Below the pieces are notes generated by a model that saw nothing but the letters and a program-made list of their open reading frames with translations, did not search any database and was not told the DNA's origin. The translations under genes were made by a program, and so were the position numbers. A stretch of DNA of 64,000 nt from an uncultured Planktomarina sp. (GTDB lineage Bacteria; Pseudomonadota; Alphaproteobacteria; Rhodobacterales; Rhodobacteraceae), in contig CAJJBJ010000011.1 in the NCBI GenBank assembly GCA_905182455.1, positions 1 to 64,000 of the forward strand. The letters run 5' to 3'. The first letter of the stretch is position 1; the number at the start of each line of letters is the position of its first letter. This document shows positions 1 through 9,171 of this stretch, in pieces.

Positions 1-1365
1 CTGCAAAACAATATGAAGCTGCGCTCTGACGTGGTGGCCTCAATGCGCAAACGTATGTGGGCTAAGAATTTCCGTGAGTTCCAAACGCCGATCATTACCG
101 CCTCCAGCCCCGAAGGCGCGCGTGACTTTTTGGTGCCTTCGCGCCTGCATCCGGGCCGTTTCTATGCGCTGCCACAAGCTCCCCAGCAGTTTAAACAGCT
201 GATTATGGTTTCGGGCTATGATAAGTATTTCCAGATTGCACCGTGTTTCCGAGATGAAGATCCACGCGCTGATCGCTCTCCAACAGATTTCTACCAGCTT
301 GATTTGGAAATGTCTTTTGTGGAGCAGCAGGATATCTTTGACACTATCCAGCCAGTTCTGACAGGCGTGTTTGAAGAATTTGGCGGCGGTCGCAAGGTTG
401 ATCAGACTTGGGAGCAAATCAGTTACCGTGATTCTGCGCTTTGGTATGGCAGCGACAAACCGGATCTGCGCAACCCACTCAAAATGCAGATTGTCTCAGA
501 GCATTTCCGCGATTCAGGGTTCGCCATTTTTGCCAAACTGTTGGAGCAAGACGGCACTGAAATTCGCGCCATCCCGGCCCCAACAGGTGGAAGCCGTAAA
601 TTTTGTGACCGGATGAATGCTTTCGCGCAAAAAGAAGGCCTACCCGGTATGGGGTATATCTTCTGGCGTGACCAAGGCGAAGGCATGGAGGCCGCAGGGC
701 CTTTGGCCAAAAACATTGGTCCCGAGCGTACTGAAGCCATTCGCCAGCAATTGGGCCTCGGGGTTGGCGACGCAGCCTTCTTCTTGGGCGGCAAACCTAA
801 AGCCTTTGAATCCGTGGCAGGTCGTGCGCGTTTGGCCATTGGTGATGAGCTGGGTCTAACAGACAATGACCGCTTTGCCTTCGCATGGATTGTGGATTTT
901 CCAATCTATGAAAAAGACGAGGAGACAGGAAAAATTGACTTTGAGCACAACCCTTTCTCAATGCCGCAAGGCGGGATGGAAGCGCTTCAAGGCGATCCGC
1001 TCAAAGTATTGGGCTTCCAATATGATTTGGCCTGTAATGGGTATGAACTACTGAGCGGCGCGATCCGGAATCACCGCCCAGAAATCATGTTCAAAGCTTT
1101 TGAAATTGCCGGCTATGGCAAGGAAGAAGTTGAGAAACGCTTTGGCGGCATGGTTAACGCGTTTCAATATGGCGCCCCACCCCACGGTGGGTGTGCCGCT
1201 GGTATTGACCGGATAGTTATGTTGTTGGCTGATGAGGCCAATATCCGTGAGGTTATCATGTTCCCGATGAACCAACGCGCCGAAGATTTGATGATGGCCG
1301 CGCCATCAGAGCCGATGAATGAGCAACTGCGCGAATTGTCATTGCGGGTTATTCTGCCAGACTAA
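1..1365 (+). CDS. aspS: aspartate-tRNA ligase, 3' part (5' end outside window)
   Basis: The frame is open from base 1, so the gene starts upstream; 454 codons and the stop are present. The product charges tRNA-Asp (or Asp/Asn) with aspartate in the cytoplasm. Class II motif 2 is visible as [19 protein letters not shown], and motif 3 as [18 protein letters not shown] near the C-terminus. The inserted bacterial GAD domain lies between them. Against a usual length near 590 residues, about 135 N-terminal residues (the OB-fold anticodon-binding domain) are missing because of the window edge. The internal ATG at position 13 is not the start. Two hairpins follow the stop codon. Confidence 0.97.
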   Translation: MQNNMKLRSDVVASMRKRMWAKNFREFQTPIITASSPEGARDFLVPSRLHPGRFYALPQAPQQFKQLIMVSGYDKYFQIAPCFRDEDPRADRSPTDFYQLDLEMSFVEQQDIFDTIQPVLTGVFEEFGGGRKVDQTWEQISYRDSALWYGSDKPDLRNPLKMQIVSEHFRDSGFAIFAKLLEQDGTEIRAIPAPTGGSRKFCDRMNAFAQKEGLPGMGYIFWRDQGEGMEAAGPLAKNIGPERTEAIRQQLGLGVGDAAFFLGGKPKAFESVAGRARLAIGDELGLTDNDRFAFAWIVDFPIYEKDEETGKIDFEHNPFSMPQGGMEALQGDPLKVLGFQYDLACNGYELLSGAIRNHRPEIMFKAFEIAGYGKEEVEKRFGGMVNAFQYGAPPHGGCAAGIDRIVMLLADEANIREVIMFPMNQRAEDLMMAAPSEPMNEQLRELSLRVILPD

Positions 1366-1370
1366 AAACA

Positions 1371-1399
1371 TGGGGTTTGGACATTGCGTCCAAACCCCA
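1371..1399 (+). terminator. strong hairpin downstream of aspS
   Basis: Perfect 12-bp inverted repeat (TGGGGTTTGGAC and its complement) with a 5-base loop, 5 bases after the aspS stop. No U-tract follows, so it may stabilise the mRNA end or help the weaker hairpin just downstream. Confidence 0.5.
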
Positions 1400-1421
1400 A
1401 CACTCGGTAAAGCCCGGTGCC

Positions 1422-1444
1422 AATTGGCTATCTCGCCAATTTTT
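1422..1444 (+). terminator. putative rho-independent terminator after aspS
   Basis: A 7-bp stem (AATTGGC / GCCAATT) with a 6-base loop is followed by a short T-run. It is the second hairpin after aspS and the one with a U-tract. Confidence 0.55.
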
Positions 1445-1561
1445 CTGCCAAACGATCGGTAAGCATCGCCCGCAGCTATTTTTTTCGACACTAATGCAAT
1501 GTTAATGCAGCTTGCTTTGTTTGGACCTGCGGCTTTAAAAGATGAAAAACAGGAGAAAATC

Positions 1562-1966
1562 ATGATTGGACGCCTTAACCATGTAGCCATCGCTGTTCCT
1601 GATTTGCAGGCCGCGTCGGCGCAATATGCAACCACCTTGGGGGCCAAAGTTGGATTACCGCAGGATGAGCCAAATCATGGGGTGACGGTCGTCTTTATCG
1701 AGCTGCCAAACACCAAGATCGAGTTGTTGTATCCTTTGGGTGAGAACTCTCCAATTCAGAATTTCTTAGATAAAAACCCATCTGGGGGCATTCATCATAT
1801 CTGTTATGAGGTCGACGATATCTTGATGGCGCGCGATCAATTGCAAGGCCAGGGCGCGCGGGTTTTGGGCGCAGGCGAGCCAAAGATTGGTGCGCACGGC
1901 AAGCCAGTTCTTTTTTTGCACCCCAAAGACTTCACCGGCTGCCTTATCGAACTAGAACAAGTTTAA
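1562..1966 (+). CDS. mce: methylmalonyl-CoA epimerase
   Basis: 134 residues, the normal length of this VOC-fold enzyme. It interconverts (S)- and (R)-methylmalonyl-CoA between propionyl-CoA carboxylase and methylmalonyl-CoA mutase. The N-terminal GRLNHVAIAVPDL gives the first metal-binding His, GGIHHICYEVDD the second half-site, and the C-terminal CLIELEQV the metal-binding Glu. The ATG at 1562 follows an AGGAG; the frame opens at 1499 but earlier starts have no ribosome site. It fits with meaB and prpE elsewhere in the window, which belong to the same propionate route. A DUF1467 gene follows 21 bases later, probably co-transcribed. Confidence 0.95.
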   Translation: MIGRLNHVAIAVPDLQAASAQYATTLGAKVGLPQDEPNHGVTVVFIELPNTKIELLYPLGENSPIQNFLDKNPSGGIHHICYEVDDILMARDQLQGQGARVLGAGEPKIGAHGKPVLFLHPKDFTGCLIELEQV

Positions 1967-1987
1967 ACAAACTGTCAGGATTTATTC

Positions 1988-2281
1988 ATGGGTATTACTT
2001 CAGCCATCGTGCTTTTCGCTGTTATTTGGTTTCTCACGCTCTTCATCGTGCTACCATTACGGTTGCAGACTCAGGGGGATGTGGGTAAAATCGAACCAGG
2101 TACCCATGCGGGCAGCCCAGTAAACCCTCAGATGAAAAAACGATTCTTAGTTACAACAGCGGTGGCGGTGGTGCTTTGGGCAATTATTGCGGGCAGTATC
2201 ATCAGCGGCGTCTTTGCTGTTCGGGATTTTGATTGGTTTAACCGGATGGCAACGCCCGAAGTCTCTCAAACTGGTGGGTGA
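1988..2281 (+). CDS. DUF1467 family small membrane protein
   Basis: 97 residues with two predicted membrane helices (about 5-25 and 50-75) and the short loop IVLPLRLQTQGDVG that marks the alphaproteobacterial DUF1467 family. Function unknown. It sits directly after mce, a neighbour arrangement I recall from related genomes. Its last 44 bases overlap the true 3' end of the convergent EI24-like gene if that gene's frameshift is corrected. Confidence 0.85.
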   Translation: MGITSAIVLFAVIWFLTLFIVLPLRLQTQGDVGKIEPGTHAGSPVNPQMKKRFLVTTAVAVVLWAIIAGSIISGVFAVRDFDWFNRMATPEVSQTGG

Positions 2282-2934
2282 AGGTTGCCGCACCGAGAAC
2301 GGGGATGAACAGACCCACAAGCGGAATAGACAGTAGAATCGCCATTTAAGATCCCAGAAAACCAAATAGCGCCGCGGTGACGTTGAAACAAACGGGTAGC
2401 GTCACTGCGGCTCATGCGACGCATGGCGGCCACTTGGAAATATTCCCGTCCCAACAAATAGCCGTTGGCGGCCCAAAAGATAAACGGTGCGAGAAACGGC
2501 ATGAAGATCGAGAGGATCAGAGCGCCAAGATTTGCCAGCAGTAAAATTCCAAAAAATCCCAATGTGGTAAGGATTTGATCCTGCAGCTTCATGCCTCTTG
2601 TCGCTGGTAAGTTCGGGTAATAGCGGGCTTCTACGGCCTGAGCCACCTCGTCAAAAAACGACGAGATAATTGCAGACGCAATGGGGACCATCAGCCAAAT
2701 AGATAGGACAAAGGTGAATAGAACGCCGCCAATATTGAGCAGATTTCCCAGCCAAGATGTCTCGCCAATAATCGCCGTTACTGCTGCGGATTGAGCCAAT
2801 TGGTTCAAGCCCATAACGATCAAGGTACAGGCTGTAATCAAAACTGCGAAGGTAAGGCCTAGCCCACGCCAGACCACTAGGCGAAACTTTGGGTCATCAA
2901 ATTGGGCGATCGATTTGAAGAAATCGGCAAACAT
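2238..2934 (-). pseudogene. EI24/CysZ-like inner-membrane protein, frameshifted
   Basis: From ATG 2934 the frame gives a multi-helix membrane protein of the EI24 (CysZ-like) family, with hydrophobic segments near residues 25-50, 70-95 and 130-165 and the NGYLLGREYFQ motif. The last ~28 residues of this frame are polar and unlike the family. One base of the AAA run (complement of 2345-2347) looks extra: skipping it continues as MAILLSIPLVGLFIPVLGAA and stops at 2238, a proper final helix and 231 residues in all. As written the product ends at 2266 with a wrong tail. CysZ proteins import sulfate; a transport role here is only by family. The start codon overlaps the nitroreductase stop (TAATG). 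Confidence 0.8.
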
Positions 2935-3506
2935 TATTCAGAAATCCATTGGGTGAGTGCTGCGACATCAGGGCGTGGACGGTCTGGCATTTGAGCCGGA
3001 CCCGTGCCGATGTGGATGATTCCCGCCACGCGCTCATGCGGCTCTAGATGTAACCCTTGGGTGCAAAATTCAGGATTGTGGGAGGCCCAGCCCGACAGCC
3101 AATTAGCTGCCCAGCCACTGGCCAAAGCGCCATTCAACAGAGACAGGCAAACCGCACCGGCCGAATATGTTTGTTCAATCTCAGGAAATTTCACGCAATG
3201 CTTTGGACTTTCCACCACCACGACGGCCAATGTGCCGGTTTCAAATTGATGGCTGGTTTTGTCGGCATCAACGACCTCAGGCCCTGCGGCCTCGGCCATG
3301 GATCGGGTTAAAACCCCTAAACGGCGCAGGGCGGCTTGCTCCAAAACGATAAATCGCCAAGGCTCAAGCTTGCCATGATCGGGGGTGCGGGCGGCCACAA
3401 CCAAGAGCGCTTCTAAAGCCTCCTTGCCCGGCACGGGGCCGGTCATGATCTTTGCAGGGCGTGAACGGCGGGTTTTCAAAAAGGTCAATGCATCTGTCAT
3501 AGGCAT
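2934..3506 (-). CDS. nitroreductase family protein (YdjA-like)
   Basis: 190 residues, the size of single-domain FMN nitroreductases that reduce nitro or quinone compounds with NAD(P)H. The N-terminal FLKTRRSRPAK corresponds to the FMN-phosphate Arg cluster, AARTPDHGKLEPWRFIV to the family signature, and AGAVCLSLLNGALASGWAANW to the helix lining the flavin site. The true substrate cannot be told from sequence. The stop overlaps the start of the EI24-like gene by one base, so the two are translationally coupled. Confidence 0.9.
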   Translation of the reverse strand: MPMTDALTFLKTRRSRPAKIMTGPVPGKEALEALLVVAARTPDHGKLEPWRFIVLEQAALRRLGVLTRSMAEAAGPEVVDADKTSHQFETGTLAVVVVESPKHCVKFPEIEQTYSAGAVCLSLLNGALASGWAANWLSGWASHNPEFCTQGLHLEPHERVAGIIHIGTGPAQMPDRPRPDVAALTQWISE

Positions 3507-3573
3507 TGATTTGGTATATCGCGCATCGATTCACAAGGGCTGTAGGTGAAATGAAGCCAATTTTATCCTCAAG

Positions 3574-4671
3574 TTAGGAGGCATGAAATGCGGCCAATGC
3601 ATCAACCCAGTCATCTAGGAAGCTTTGAAAGCGCCCAGTGGGTTGGCGTTGGCGGAATGTATCAGCAAAAGGATCAGGCGCCAAGATTAGGCTGCCTGCC
3701 AATGTTGAAATGGTCGCGTGGCCACAAAATGGCACGTAAACTTCTGAATATCCGCCCTCATGCACCAAGACCAATCGCCCATCGCAAAGAGTGTTGGCCG
3801 TTTGTTTGATGGTTTGAGTCATAGCGGCAAATGTTTCAGCCGTAGCCATCATGCGCGACAGCGGGTCAATTACTGAGGCATCATAGCCGCAGGCCACCAC
3901 AATCAAATCCGGCTGAAACTGCTTCAAGGCAGGCTGTACAATATGCTCGATTACGCGCAGATAGCTGGCGTGGCCCGCGCCCGGGGGCAGGGGGATATTG
4001 ATATTGCTCTTGTCGCTTCCGCGGACTTCGGCCCCGCCGGTATCCAACGGGTAGTTGTTTTCCTGGTGAATGGAGATGGTCAGAGTGGCAGGGTCGTCCA
4101 GAAAAATGGCTTCTGTGCCATTGCCATGATGTACGTCCCAATCCAGCACTGCAACTTTCAGATCAGGTTGAATGGCGCGTGCCGCCTGCACTGCCACCGC
4201 GATATTGGCCAGCAAGCAAAATCCGTTTGGAAAATCAGGTAAGCAGTGGTGGCCCGGTGGGCGCGACAGGGCGTATGCATTGCGCACCCGACCAGCCATG
4301 ACATCTGAAACCGCCCGGCAGGCCAATCCCGTTGACAGAGCCGCCTGCTGATAGCCGCCATGGCCAAAAGGCACCCGCAAACCCAGTTCGCCACCGCTGC
4401 CCTTTGAGGCTTCCTCAAAGGCTGATAGGTAGCCGTGTGGGTGAACGCGCAAGAGCGCCTCTGTGCTGGCCTCTTCGGCGCTGTGACAGGCTAAGGATTG
4501 GGTGAGCCCGGTGACATCGATCAGATTTTTCAACCGTCGTTTGGTTTCAGGACTTTCCGGGATCCCGCCTGCGGCCAGGGGTTGCACCAATCCGCCAACG
4601 GGCTGCGTGAAGGCATAATTGCCGCCTGAAAACCAAAAACAGCGTTCGTCCCAATAAAGTCCTGTGGTCAT
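3574..4671 (-). CDS. class II histone deacetylase-like amidohydrolase
   Basis: 365 residues of the arginase/deacetylase fold. Catalytic and zinc residues are all present: RPPGHHC (tandem His), LDWDVHHGNGTE (zinc Asp and His), ACGYDASVIDPL (second zinc Asp) and HEGGYSEVY (transition-state Tyr). Bacterial members act on acetylated polyamines or other small amides and possibly on proteins; the substrate here is unknown. A 77-residue unknown gene ends 20 bases upstream on the same strand and is probably in the same transcript. Confidence 0.92.
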   Translation of the reverse strand: MTTGLYWDERCFWFSGGNYAFTQPVGGLVQPLAAGGIPESPETKRRLKNLIDVTGLTQSLACHSAEEASTEALLRVHPHGYLSAFEEASKGSGGELGLRVPFGHGGYQQAALSTGLACRAVSDVMAGRVRNAYALSRPPGHHCLPDFPNGFCLLANIAVAVQAARAIQPDLKVAVLDWDVHHGNGTEAIFLDDPATLTISIHQENNYPLDTGGAEVRGSDKSNINIPLPPGAGHASYLRVIEHIVQPALKQFQPDLIVVACGYDASVIDPLSRMMATAETFAAMTQTIKQTANTLCDGRLVLVHEGGYSEVYVPFCGHATISTLAGSLILAPDPFADTFRQRQPTGRFQSFLDDWVDALAAFHAS

Positions 4672-4691
4672 GCCAAATTTCTTTCCAATAG

Positions 4692-4925
4692 CTAGGTGTC
4701 GCTGCGCTGATAAACGCCCTCCGGCAGATCCAAGGCTGCGGCCAAATCGTGGGCTTGGGTCATCGAGAGGGTGATCCTATGCATCTGATCGTGGTCAGCG
4801 TCCCATTGTTCTATGGTGATGCGGTCCTCAAAGGCGTTGATGCTCACATCTTCCAAAAGATGCGTAGCTGTGTCGTCTATCAAGGTAATGGAGGTGGCCT
4901 CAAAGCCGTGTTCTATCGTAAACAT
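4692..4925 (-). CDS. conserved hypothetical small protein
   Basis: 77 residues, acidic and soluble, no membrane segment or signal peptide. I recognise no domain. The C-terminal half (about residues 50-70) is helical and the first half looks like beta strands. Start ATG 4925. It lies 20 bases upstream of the deacetylase-like gene on the same strand, the only hint of function. Confidence 0.6.
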   Translation of the reverse strand: MFTIEHGFEATSITLIDDTATHLLEDVSINAFEDRITIEQWDADHDQMHRITLSMTQAHDLAAALDLPEGVYQRSDT

Positions 4926-5022
4926 ATCGTAACCCTAATCAGTTTTACCAACCGCGCAAGCCAAAGGCTTGGTTCATCGCATTTTAGCTGATAAACTCAT
5001 GGCATTACGACGGGAGAATTTT

Positions 5023-5716
5023 ATGCGCATCATCGCTTTTCTATTGCTGATCGTGTTGGCTGGCTGTTCGGTGCAAACCGGATCAAGGCCGGAGCCTGCA
5101 TCCCAGGCGAGCCTGCCCACCATCAGCGCCAAAGACGTGCCACAGCGCTTCACTACGGCGGTAGGGCATATGCTTCCACAGCTGGTTAGAACCTGTAAAG
5201 ATACCAGTCCAGACCTAAATTGCGATTTTGTGATTGCGATTGATCCTGATCCGAAAAGCCCCCCGAATGCCTTTCAAACTGTGAATGAAGAGGGCCAACC
5301 AATCCTTGGCTTCACCATGGCTTTGCTCACTGATATGCGCAACGCTGATGAAATTGCCTTTGTAATTGGCCATGAGGGCGCGCATCACATTTTGCGCCAT
5401 CTCGACCGGCAGAAACAATCAGCGCGCGGTGGGGCAACCTTGTTTGGCGTCTTGGCGGACGGCTTTGGGCGGCTCGGCACGTTCGGTTGATGCGGCATCC
5501 AGTCTTGGAGCGGCTGTCGGCGGGCGCAATTATTCGAAAAACTTTGAGCTGGAAGCAGACCACCTCGGGGCGCAAATGACCCAGCGGGCCGGGTTTGATC
5601 CTGTGCTGGGGGCGGTGTATTTCATGCGCATCCCGGATCCAGGCAATAAGTTCTTTGGCACCCACCCGCGCAACGCGGATCGCATCGCAGGGGTGCGGGC
5701 GGCTGTTGGCAAATGA
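5023..5716 (+). pseudogene. M48 family metalloprotease lipoprotein, frameshifted
   Basis: ATG 5023 follows a GGGAG site. A lipoprotein signal with lipobox LAGC (Cys about residue 13) predicts an envelope protein. The zinc motif HEGAHH (HExxH) is near residue 123. The frame then ends early at 5490. One base is extra in 5455-5475; after it the +1 frame continues with SVDAASSLGAAVGGRNYS and the family's third zinc-ligand motif NFELEADHLGAQ, ending at 5716. Corrected length is about 230 residues, right for LoiP/BepA-like M48 quality-control proteases. As written it lacks the second zinc half-site and would be dead. Its stop overlaps the dgkA start (ATGA). Confidence 0.85.
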
Positions 5717-6079
5717 GGCAGATCCTAACCCGTGAATGGCAACGTTTTAAAGGCCGATGCATTTATTCCAGCGCTGGGCTGGTCTTGGCGTGGCGTGAAG
5801 AACATTTCTTTCGCTTTTGGATCTAATGAATATTGGCTCGGGCTTTTGGCTTTTGGCCTGCCCATCGCGCCGGGGCTGCGGGTTTTGATCCTCTGCCTTG
5901 GGGCTTTGGTGCTGGCGGCGGAATGTTTCAACACGGCGATTGAGCGGGTGGTCAATCACCTCTCGCCCGGTCAACATCCTTTGGCCAAGGCTGCCAAGGA
6001 TGCGGGCAGTGCCGGGGTGGCGCTGACGGCAGGTGCAGCAGGCGTGGCTTGGGTCTTTGCACTTTGGGGGCTGCTGTGA
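5713..6079 (+). pseudogene. dgkA: diacylglycerol kinase, frameshifted
   Basis: The true start is ATG 5713, overlapping the protease stop. The first frame encodes [20 protein letters not shown] and the following [11 protein letters not shown], then hits TAA at 5824. Skipping one T there continues as [17 protein letters not shown] and includes the DgkA signature [15 protein letters not shown] and [11 protein letters not shown]. Corrected length 121 residues with three membrane helices, the same as E. coli DgkA, which phosphorylates diacylglycerol in phospholipid recycling. As written only a 37-residue stub is made; a GTG at 5732 could restart translation but would lack the native N-terminus. 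Confidence 0.87.
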
Positions 6080-6420
6080 GGCAGCTGGGGGTGGTCCTGA
6101 GTGATCGGGGCTCGAAATATGCGGTCTCGGGGTGCAAGGTCACCGACCGTGCCGCGATTGATGCCGCCCTAAAGGAGCTGAAGCGCGATAAGAAATATGC
6201 CAAAGCCACCCATAACACGTGGGGAGTGCTGATTGACGGGGTGCCGTTGAAATCCGACGACGGAGAAAGCGGCGCGGGCATGGTCATCCTGCGCATGCTG
6301 GAACGGGTGGGCCGTCAAAATGAGCTGATCATCGTCACCCGCTGGTATGGTGGCAAACACCTAGGAGGCGACCGCTTCCGCCACGTCCAAGACGCGACAC
6401 GGATGTATTTGGAGGGGTAA
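6076..6420 (+). CDS. YigZ/IMPACT-type UPF0029 protein, N-terminal domain only
   Basis: 114 residues from GTG 6076, which overlaps the dgkA stop as GTGA; this start beats the one further upstream inside dgkA. The UPF0029 signature appears as [23 protein letters not shown] and [15 protein letters not shown]-like residues (here [15 protein letters not shown]). E. coli YigZ has about 200 residues; this protein has only the N-terminal half, as in many alphaproteobacteria. The IMPACT family binds translation factors in eukaryotes; the bacterial role is unclear. Confidence 0.85.
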   Translation: MRQLGVVLSDRGSKYAVSGCKVTDRAAIDAALKELKRDKKYAKATHNTWGVLIDGVPLKSDDGESGAGMVILRMLERVGRQNELIIVTRWYGGKHLGGDRFRHVQDATRMYLEG

Positions 6421-7064
6421 GGAGATTATGATTTGACGTTCTTATACGGCGCAGTAATCTGTTATTAAATTAAATTTAATCATACATGATATTTGAAGTG
6501 AGAGATTTTTAACCAAAAAATGATTCAAAAATCATGATAATTTTCAAATACTTGATCACGATGTATCATACCATAGTATCCGATTTTAGTTTGAGTGGAG
6601 ACCCTTAGGTGCCCTCTGGCTGATACATAGTTTTTCTTTTTTTGGCATATGAGGGCTTTGCAGTTACTTTCTGGTGGTATCTTTGCAATTCTTTGGCATA
6701 GGCTGACATTGATAAATAACGGATCGGTGAAACTACCCTCTAAAATTTTGGACGCATACTCTATTGCATTTGCAAAGTTAGTTTTTCTGGTATTTGTGCT
6801 GATTTTTATAGTCTTGTCTGTCTCAGTGGCCATTTCTGCTGTGGGGATTTTGCCATTCGATCGTAACAATTCCGATTAGATGCTCCAGTTTGGGTATTTC
6901 ATGGATCCGCCGGTGGGCACTCTTGGGTGACCCCCTCCCTTAACCCGCACATTGGCTTGTCTACTATGTCGGTTGGACGGTATTCAGGTATTTCACGTGG
7001 CGATTGTGAACACAATCTGTGCGGAAAGAATTGCAAAGCTCAAGCGTGAGTGAACGGGTCTTAT
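6421..7064. other. AT-rich intergenic region
   Basis: About 640 bases with markedly lower GC than its surroundings, especially 6440-6600. It holds one possible small membrane ORF (listed separately), a competing 114-codon ORF on the other strand (6525-6869) and a short hairpin, ATGATT...AATCAT, around 6520. I see no tRNA, no IS ends and no recognisable gene fragment. Confidence 0.6.
6649..6879 (+). CDS. possible small membrane protein
   Basis: 76 codons from ATG. Residues about 38-68 form a strongly hydrophobic stretch (KLVFLVFVLIFIVLSVSVA) that reads like a real membrane helix. There is no clear ribosome site, and AT-rich DNA easily produces such hydrophobic frames, so this may be chance. 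No family recognised. Confidence 0.25.
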   Translation: MRALQLLSGGIFAILWHRLTLINNGSVKLPSKILDAYSIAFAKLVFLVFVLIFIVLSVSVAISAVGILPFDRNNSD

Positions 7065-8438
7065 CTAAACCGCCACACGACCCCAAAGATCATATTCCCC
7101 GGCCTCTTCCACTTCAACCTGAACAATATGGCCGGGGCGAAGGGAGCCAGTGTTTTCGTCGATGAACAGGTTGCCATCAATCTCGGGTGCATCGGCTTTG
7201 GTGCGGCAGGTGGCAATGCCGTCGGCGTCGACCTCATCCACAATCACATCAATCTTTTGGCCCACTTTGGCCGCCAGTTTAGCCTCGGAAATCGCCTGCG
7301 CTTTTTCCATGAACCGGTCCCAACGCTCTTGTTTGATCTCTTCTGCCACATGATCTGGTAGCGCGTTGGAGCGGGCGCCGGCGACATTCTCATATTGGAA
7401 ACAGCCCACACGATCCAGCTGCGCCTCATCCATCCAATCCAAGAGAGTTTGGAATTCGGATTCGGTCTCGCCGGGGTAGCCCACGATGAAGGTTGAGCGC
7501 AGAGTGATATCCGGGCAATCGGCGCGCCAGGCAGCAATCTCATCCAAAGTTTTGGATGCCGCAGCCGGACGGGCCATGCGTTTAAGCACATCGGGATGCG
7601 CATGTTGAAACGGGATATCGAGATAGGGCAGGATCAAGCCCTGCGCCATCAAGGGGATCAGATTGCGAACATGCGGGTAGGGGTAGACATAATGCAGCCG
7701 CACCCAAACGCCCAATTGACCCAGCTCTTGCGCCAGATCGGTGATATGCGGGCGGATCTCCCCCTCGGGCGTGGTTTTGATATCGATACCATAGGCGCTG
7801 GTGTCTTGCGAGATGACTAGCAGCTCTTTCACGCCAGCTTCAACCAATTTTTCCGCTTCGCGCAGAATCGCGCGCGGTGGACGGCTGGCCAATTTACCGC
7901 GCATGTCCGGGATGATGCAGAATTTGCACTTGTGGTTGCAGCCCTCGGAAATCTTCAGATAGCTGTAGTGGCGCGGGGTTAATGAGACCCCAGAGGCCGG
8001 CAGCAGATCCACAAAGGGATTCGGGCTGGGTGGCACCGCTGCATGGACCGCATCCAGAACTTGCTCATATTGATGCGGGCCGGTGACGGCCAAAACCTTA
8101 GGATGGGCGCCGGTAATATATTCAGGATTGGCCCCCAAACAGCCGGTGACAATCACCTTACCGTTTTGGTGCAGCGCTTCGCCGATGGCCTCAAGGCTTT
8201 CGGCCTTGGCACTGTCGAGAAAACCGCAGGTGTTCACAATCACAGCTTCGGCCCCTGCGTAGTCAGGGCTGATGGCATAGCCTTCGGCGCGCAGGCGGGT
8301 TAAAATCCGTTCGCTATCAACCAAAGCCTTTGGGCAGCCCAGCGAGACCATACCAATAGTCGGTTGGCCCGGTGGCGAGGGGTCGATACGCGCTTTGGGC
8401 GCGATGTCAGGTCGGATGTTGGGAGGATTCTGTGCCAT
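7065..8438 (-). CDS. rimO: ribosomal protein S12 methylthiotransferase RimO
   Basis: 457 residues. RimO is a radical-SAM enzyme that adds a methylthio group to an Asp of ribosomal protein S12. The MTTase N-terminal domain has its three cluster cysteines in [25 protein letters not shown] and [11 protein letters not shown]. The radical-SAM CxxxCxxC is [18 protein letters not shown] near residue 170. A TRAM domain closes the protein ([13 protein letters not shown] onward). The LGCPK variant and the length separate it from MiaB. Stands alone; the gap to gcrA is about 65 bases. Confidence 0.96.
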   Translation of the reverse strand: MAQNPPNIRPDIAPKARIDPSPPGQPTIGMVSLGCPKALVDSERILTRLRAEGYAISPDYAGAEAVIVNTCGFLDSAKAESLEAIGEALHQNGKVIVTGCLGANPEYITGAHPKVLAVTGPHQYEQVLDAVHAAVPPSPNPFVDLLPASGVSLTPRHYSYLKISEGCNHKCKFCIIPDMRGKLASRPPRAILREAEKLVEAGVKELLVISQDTSAYGIDIKTTPEGEIRPHITDLAQELGQLGVWVRLHYVYPYPHVRNLIPLMAQGLILPYLDIPFQHAHPDVLKRMARPAAASKTLDEIAAWRADCPDITLRSTFIVGYPGETESEFQTLLDWMDEAQLDRVGCFQYENVAGARSNALPDHVAEEIKQERWDRFMEKAQAISEAKLAAKVGQKIDVIVDEVDADGIATCRTKADAPEIDGNLFIDENTGSLRPGHIVQVEVEEAGEYDLWGRVAV

Positions 8439-8505
8439 AACCAGCCCTATACCATGGCCGGAACCAAAGTGTAGGGCAGATTTATGAAATTATATGCGGC
8501 CGAAA

Positions 8506-9066
8506 TTACCGGCGACGGTCGCGACGGCTGGACATCGGCTGGAATGCGACGCCAACATGAGCCTCGCAATAGGGCTTGCCGGTCTTAACCCCCAAGCCAC
8601 AAAACCAAAAGTCGTCAGTGGCGGGATCGCCAACTGGCCATTTGCACGTTTTTTCTGTCAATTCCATCAAGCTAATTCTCTTGGCGGTCTTTTCTATTTC
8701 GCTGACTTTAGCCAAGGCCTCCGGGCTTATCTCATTGGCTGAGGGCTGCGGTGGCAAAGGCTGGCCAGCTGGAATGATTTTGCGCACCGCTGGCGGAGTG
8801 ATCCGAACAGTCTCAGCCGCTGCAACCGGCTTGGGTGGTTCAGCGGATGGTGCGGCGGGTTTGGCTTTCACCTCAACCTTTGACTTATCCTTGGCGGCAG
8901 GTTTGGCCGTTGTGGAAGTCACGCGATTTGACAGGCCCAAACGGTGCACCTTGCCAATCACTGCGTTGCGGGTCACGCCGCCCAATTCCTTCGCGATGAC
9001 GCTGGCCGATTGGCCCTCGCCCCACATTTTTTTCAGAACTTCGACGCGCTCATCAGTCCAGGACAT
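8506..9066 (-). CDS. gcrA: cell cycle transcriptional regulator GcrA
   Basis: 186 residues from ATG 9066. The N-terminus MSWTDERVEVLKKMWGEGQS followed by the helix-turn-helix segment SASVIAKELGGVTRNAVIGK is diagnostic. GcrA binds sigma-70 and methylated GANTC sites and drives S-phase genes in alphaproteobacteria. A Lys/Ala/Pro-rich linker (about 55-105) leads to the C-terminal domain with TEKTCKWPVGDP and FCGLGVKTGKPYCEAH, the cysteine-containing sigma-interacting part. The frame is open further upstream to 9150, but that part lacks family similarity. Confidence 0.95.
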   Translation of the reverse strand: MSWTDERVEVLKKMWGEGQSASVIAKELGGVTRNAVIGKVHRLGLSNRVTSTTAKPAAKDKSKVEVKAKPAAPSAEPPKPVAAAETVRITPPAVRKIIPAGQPLPPQPSANEISPEALAKVSEIEKTAKRISLMELTEKTCKWPVGDPATDDFWFCGLGVKTGKPYCEAHVGVAFQPMSSRRDRRR

Positions 9067-9171
9067 CACGCCCCCCCTTGAATTCAGTGGCAATACCGGG
9101 TGAAACCCATGCAAGGATCCTACTTTAGGCCCAACTGTGGTTAAGGACAACCACCCAAACGGAGATAAGCT

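Noticed and set aside
5713-6079. dgkA starting at GTG 5732 as an intact gene
   Set aside because: The residues encoded before the frameshift in the first frame match the family N-terminus, whereas those from GTG 5732 do not.
6880-7064. tRNA or small RNA gene upstream of the rimO end
   Set aside because: No cloverleaf, no TTCGA arm and no promoter/terminator pair that I could find.
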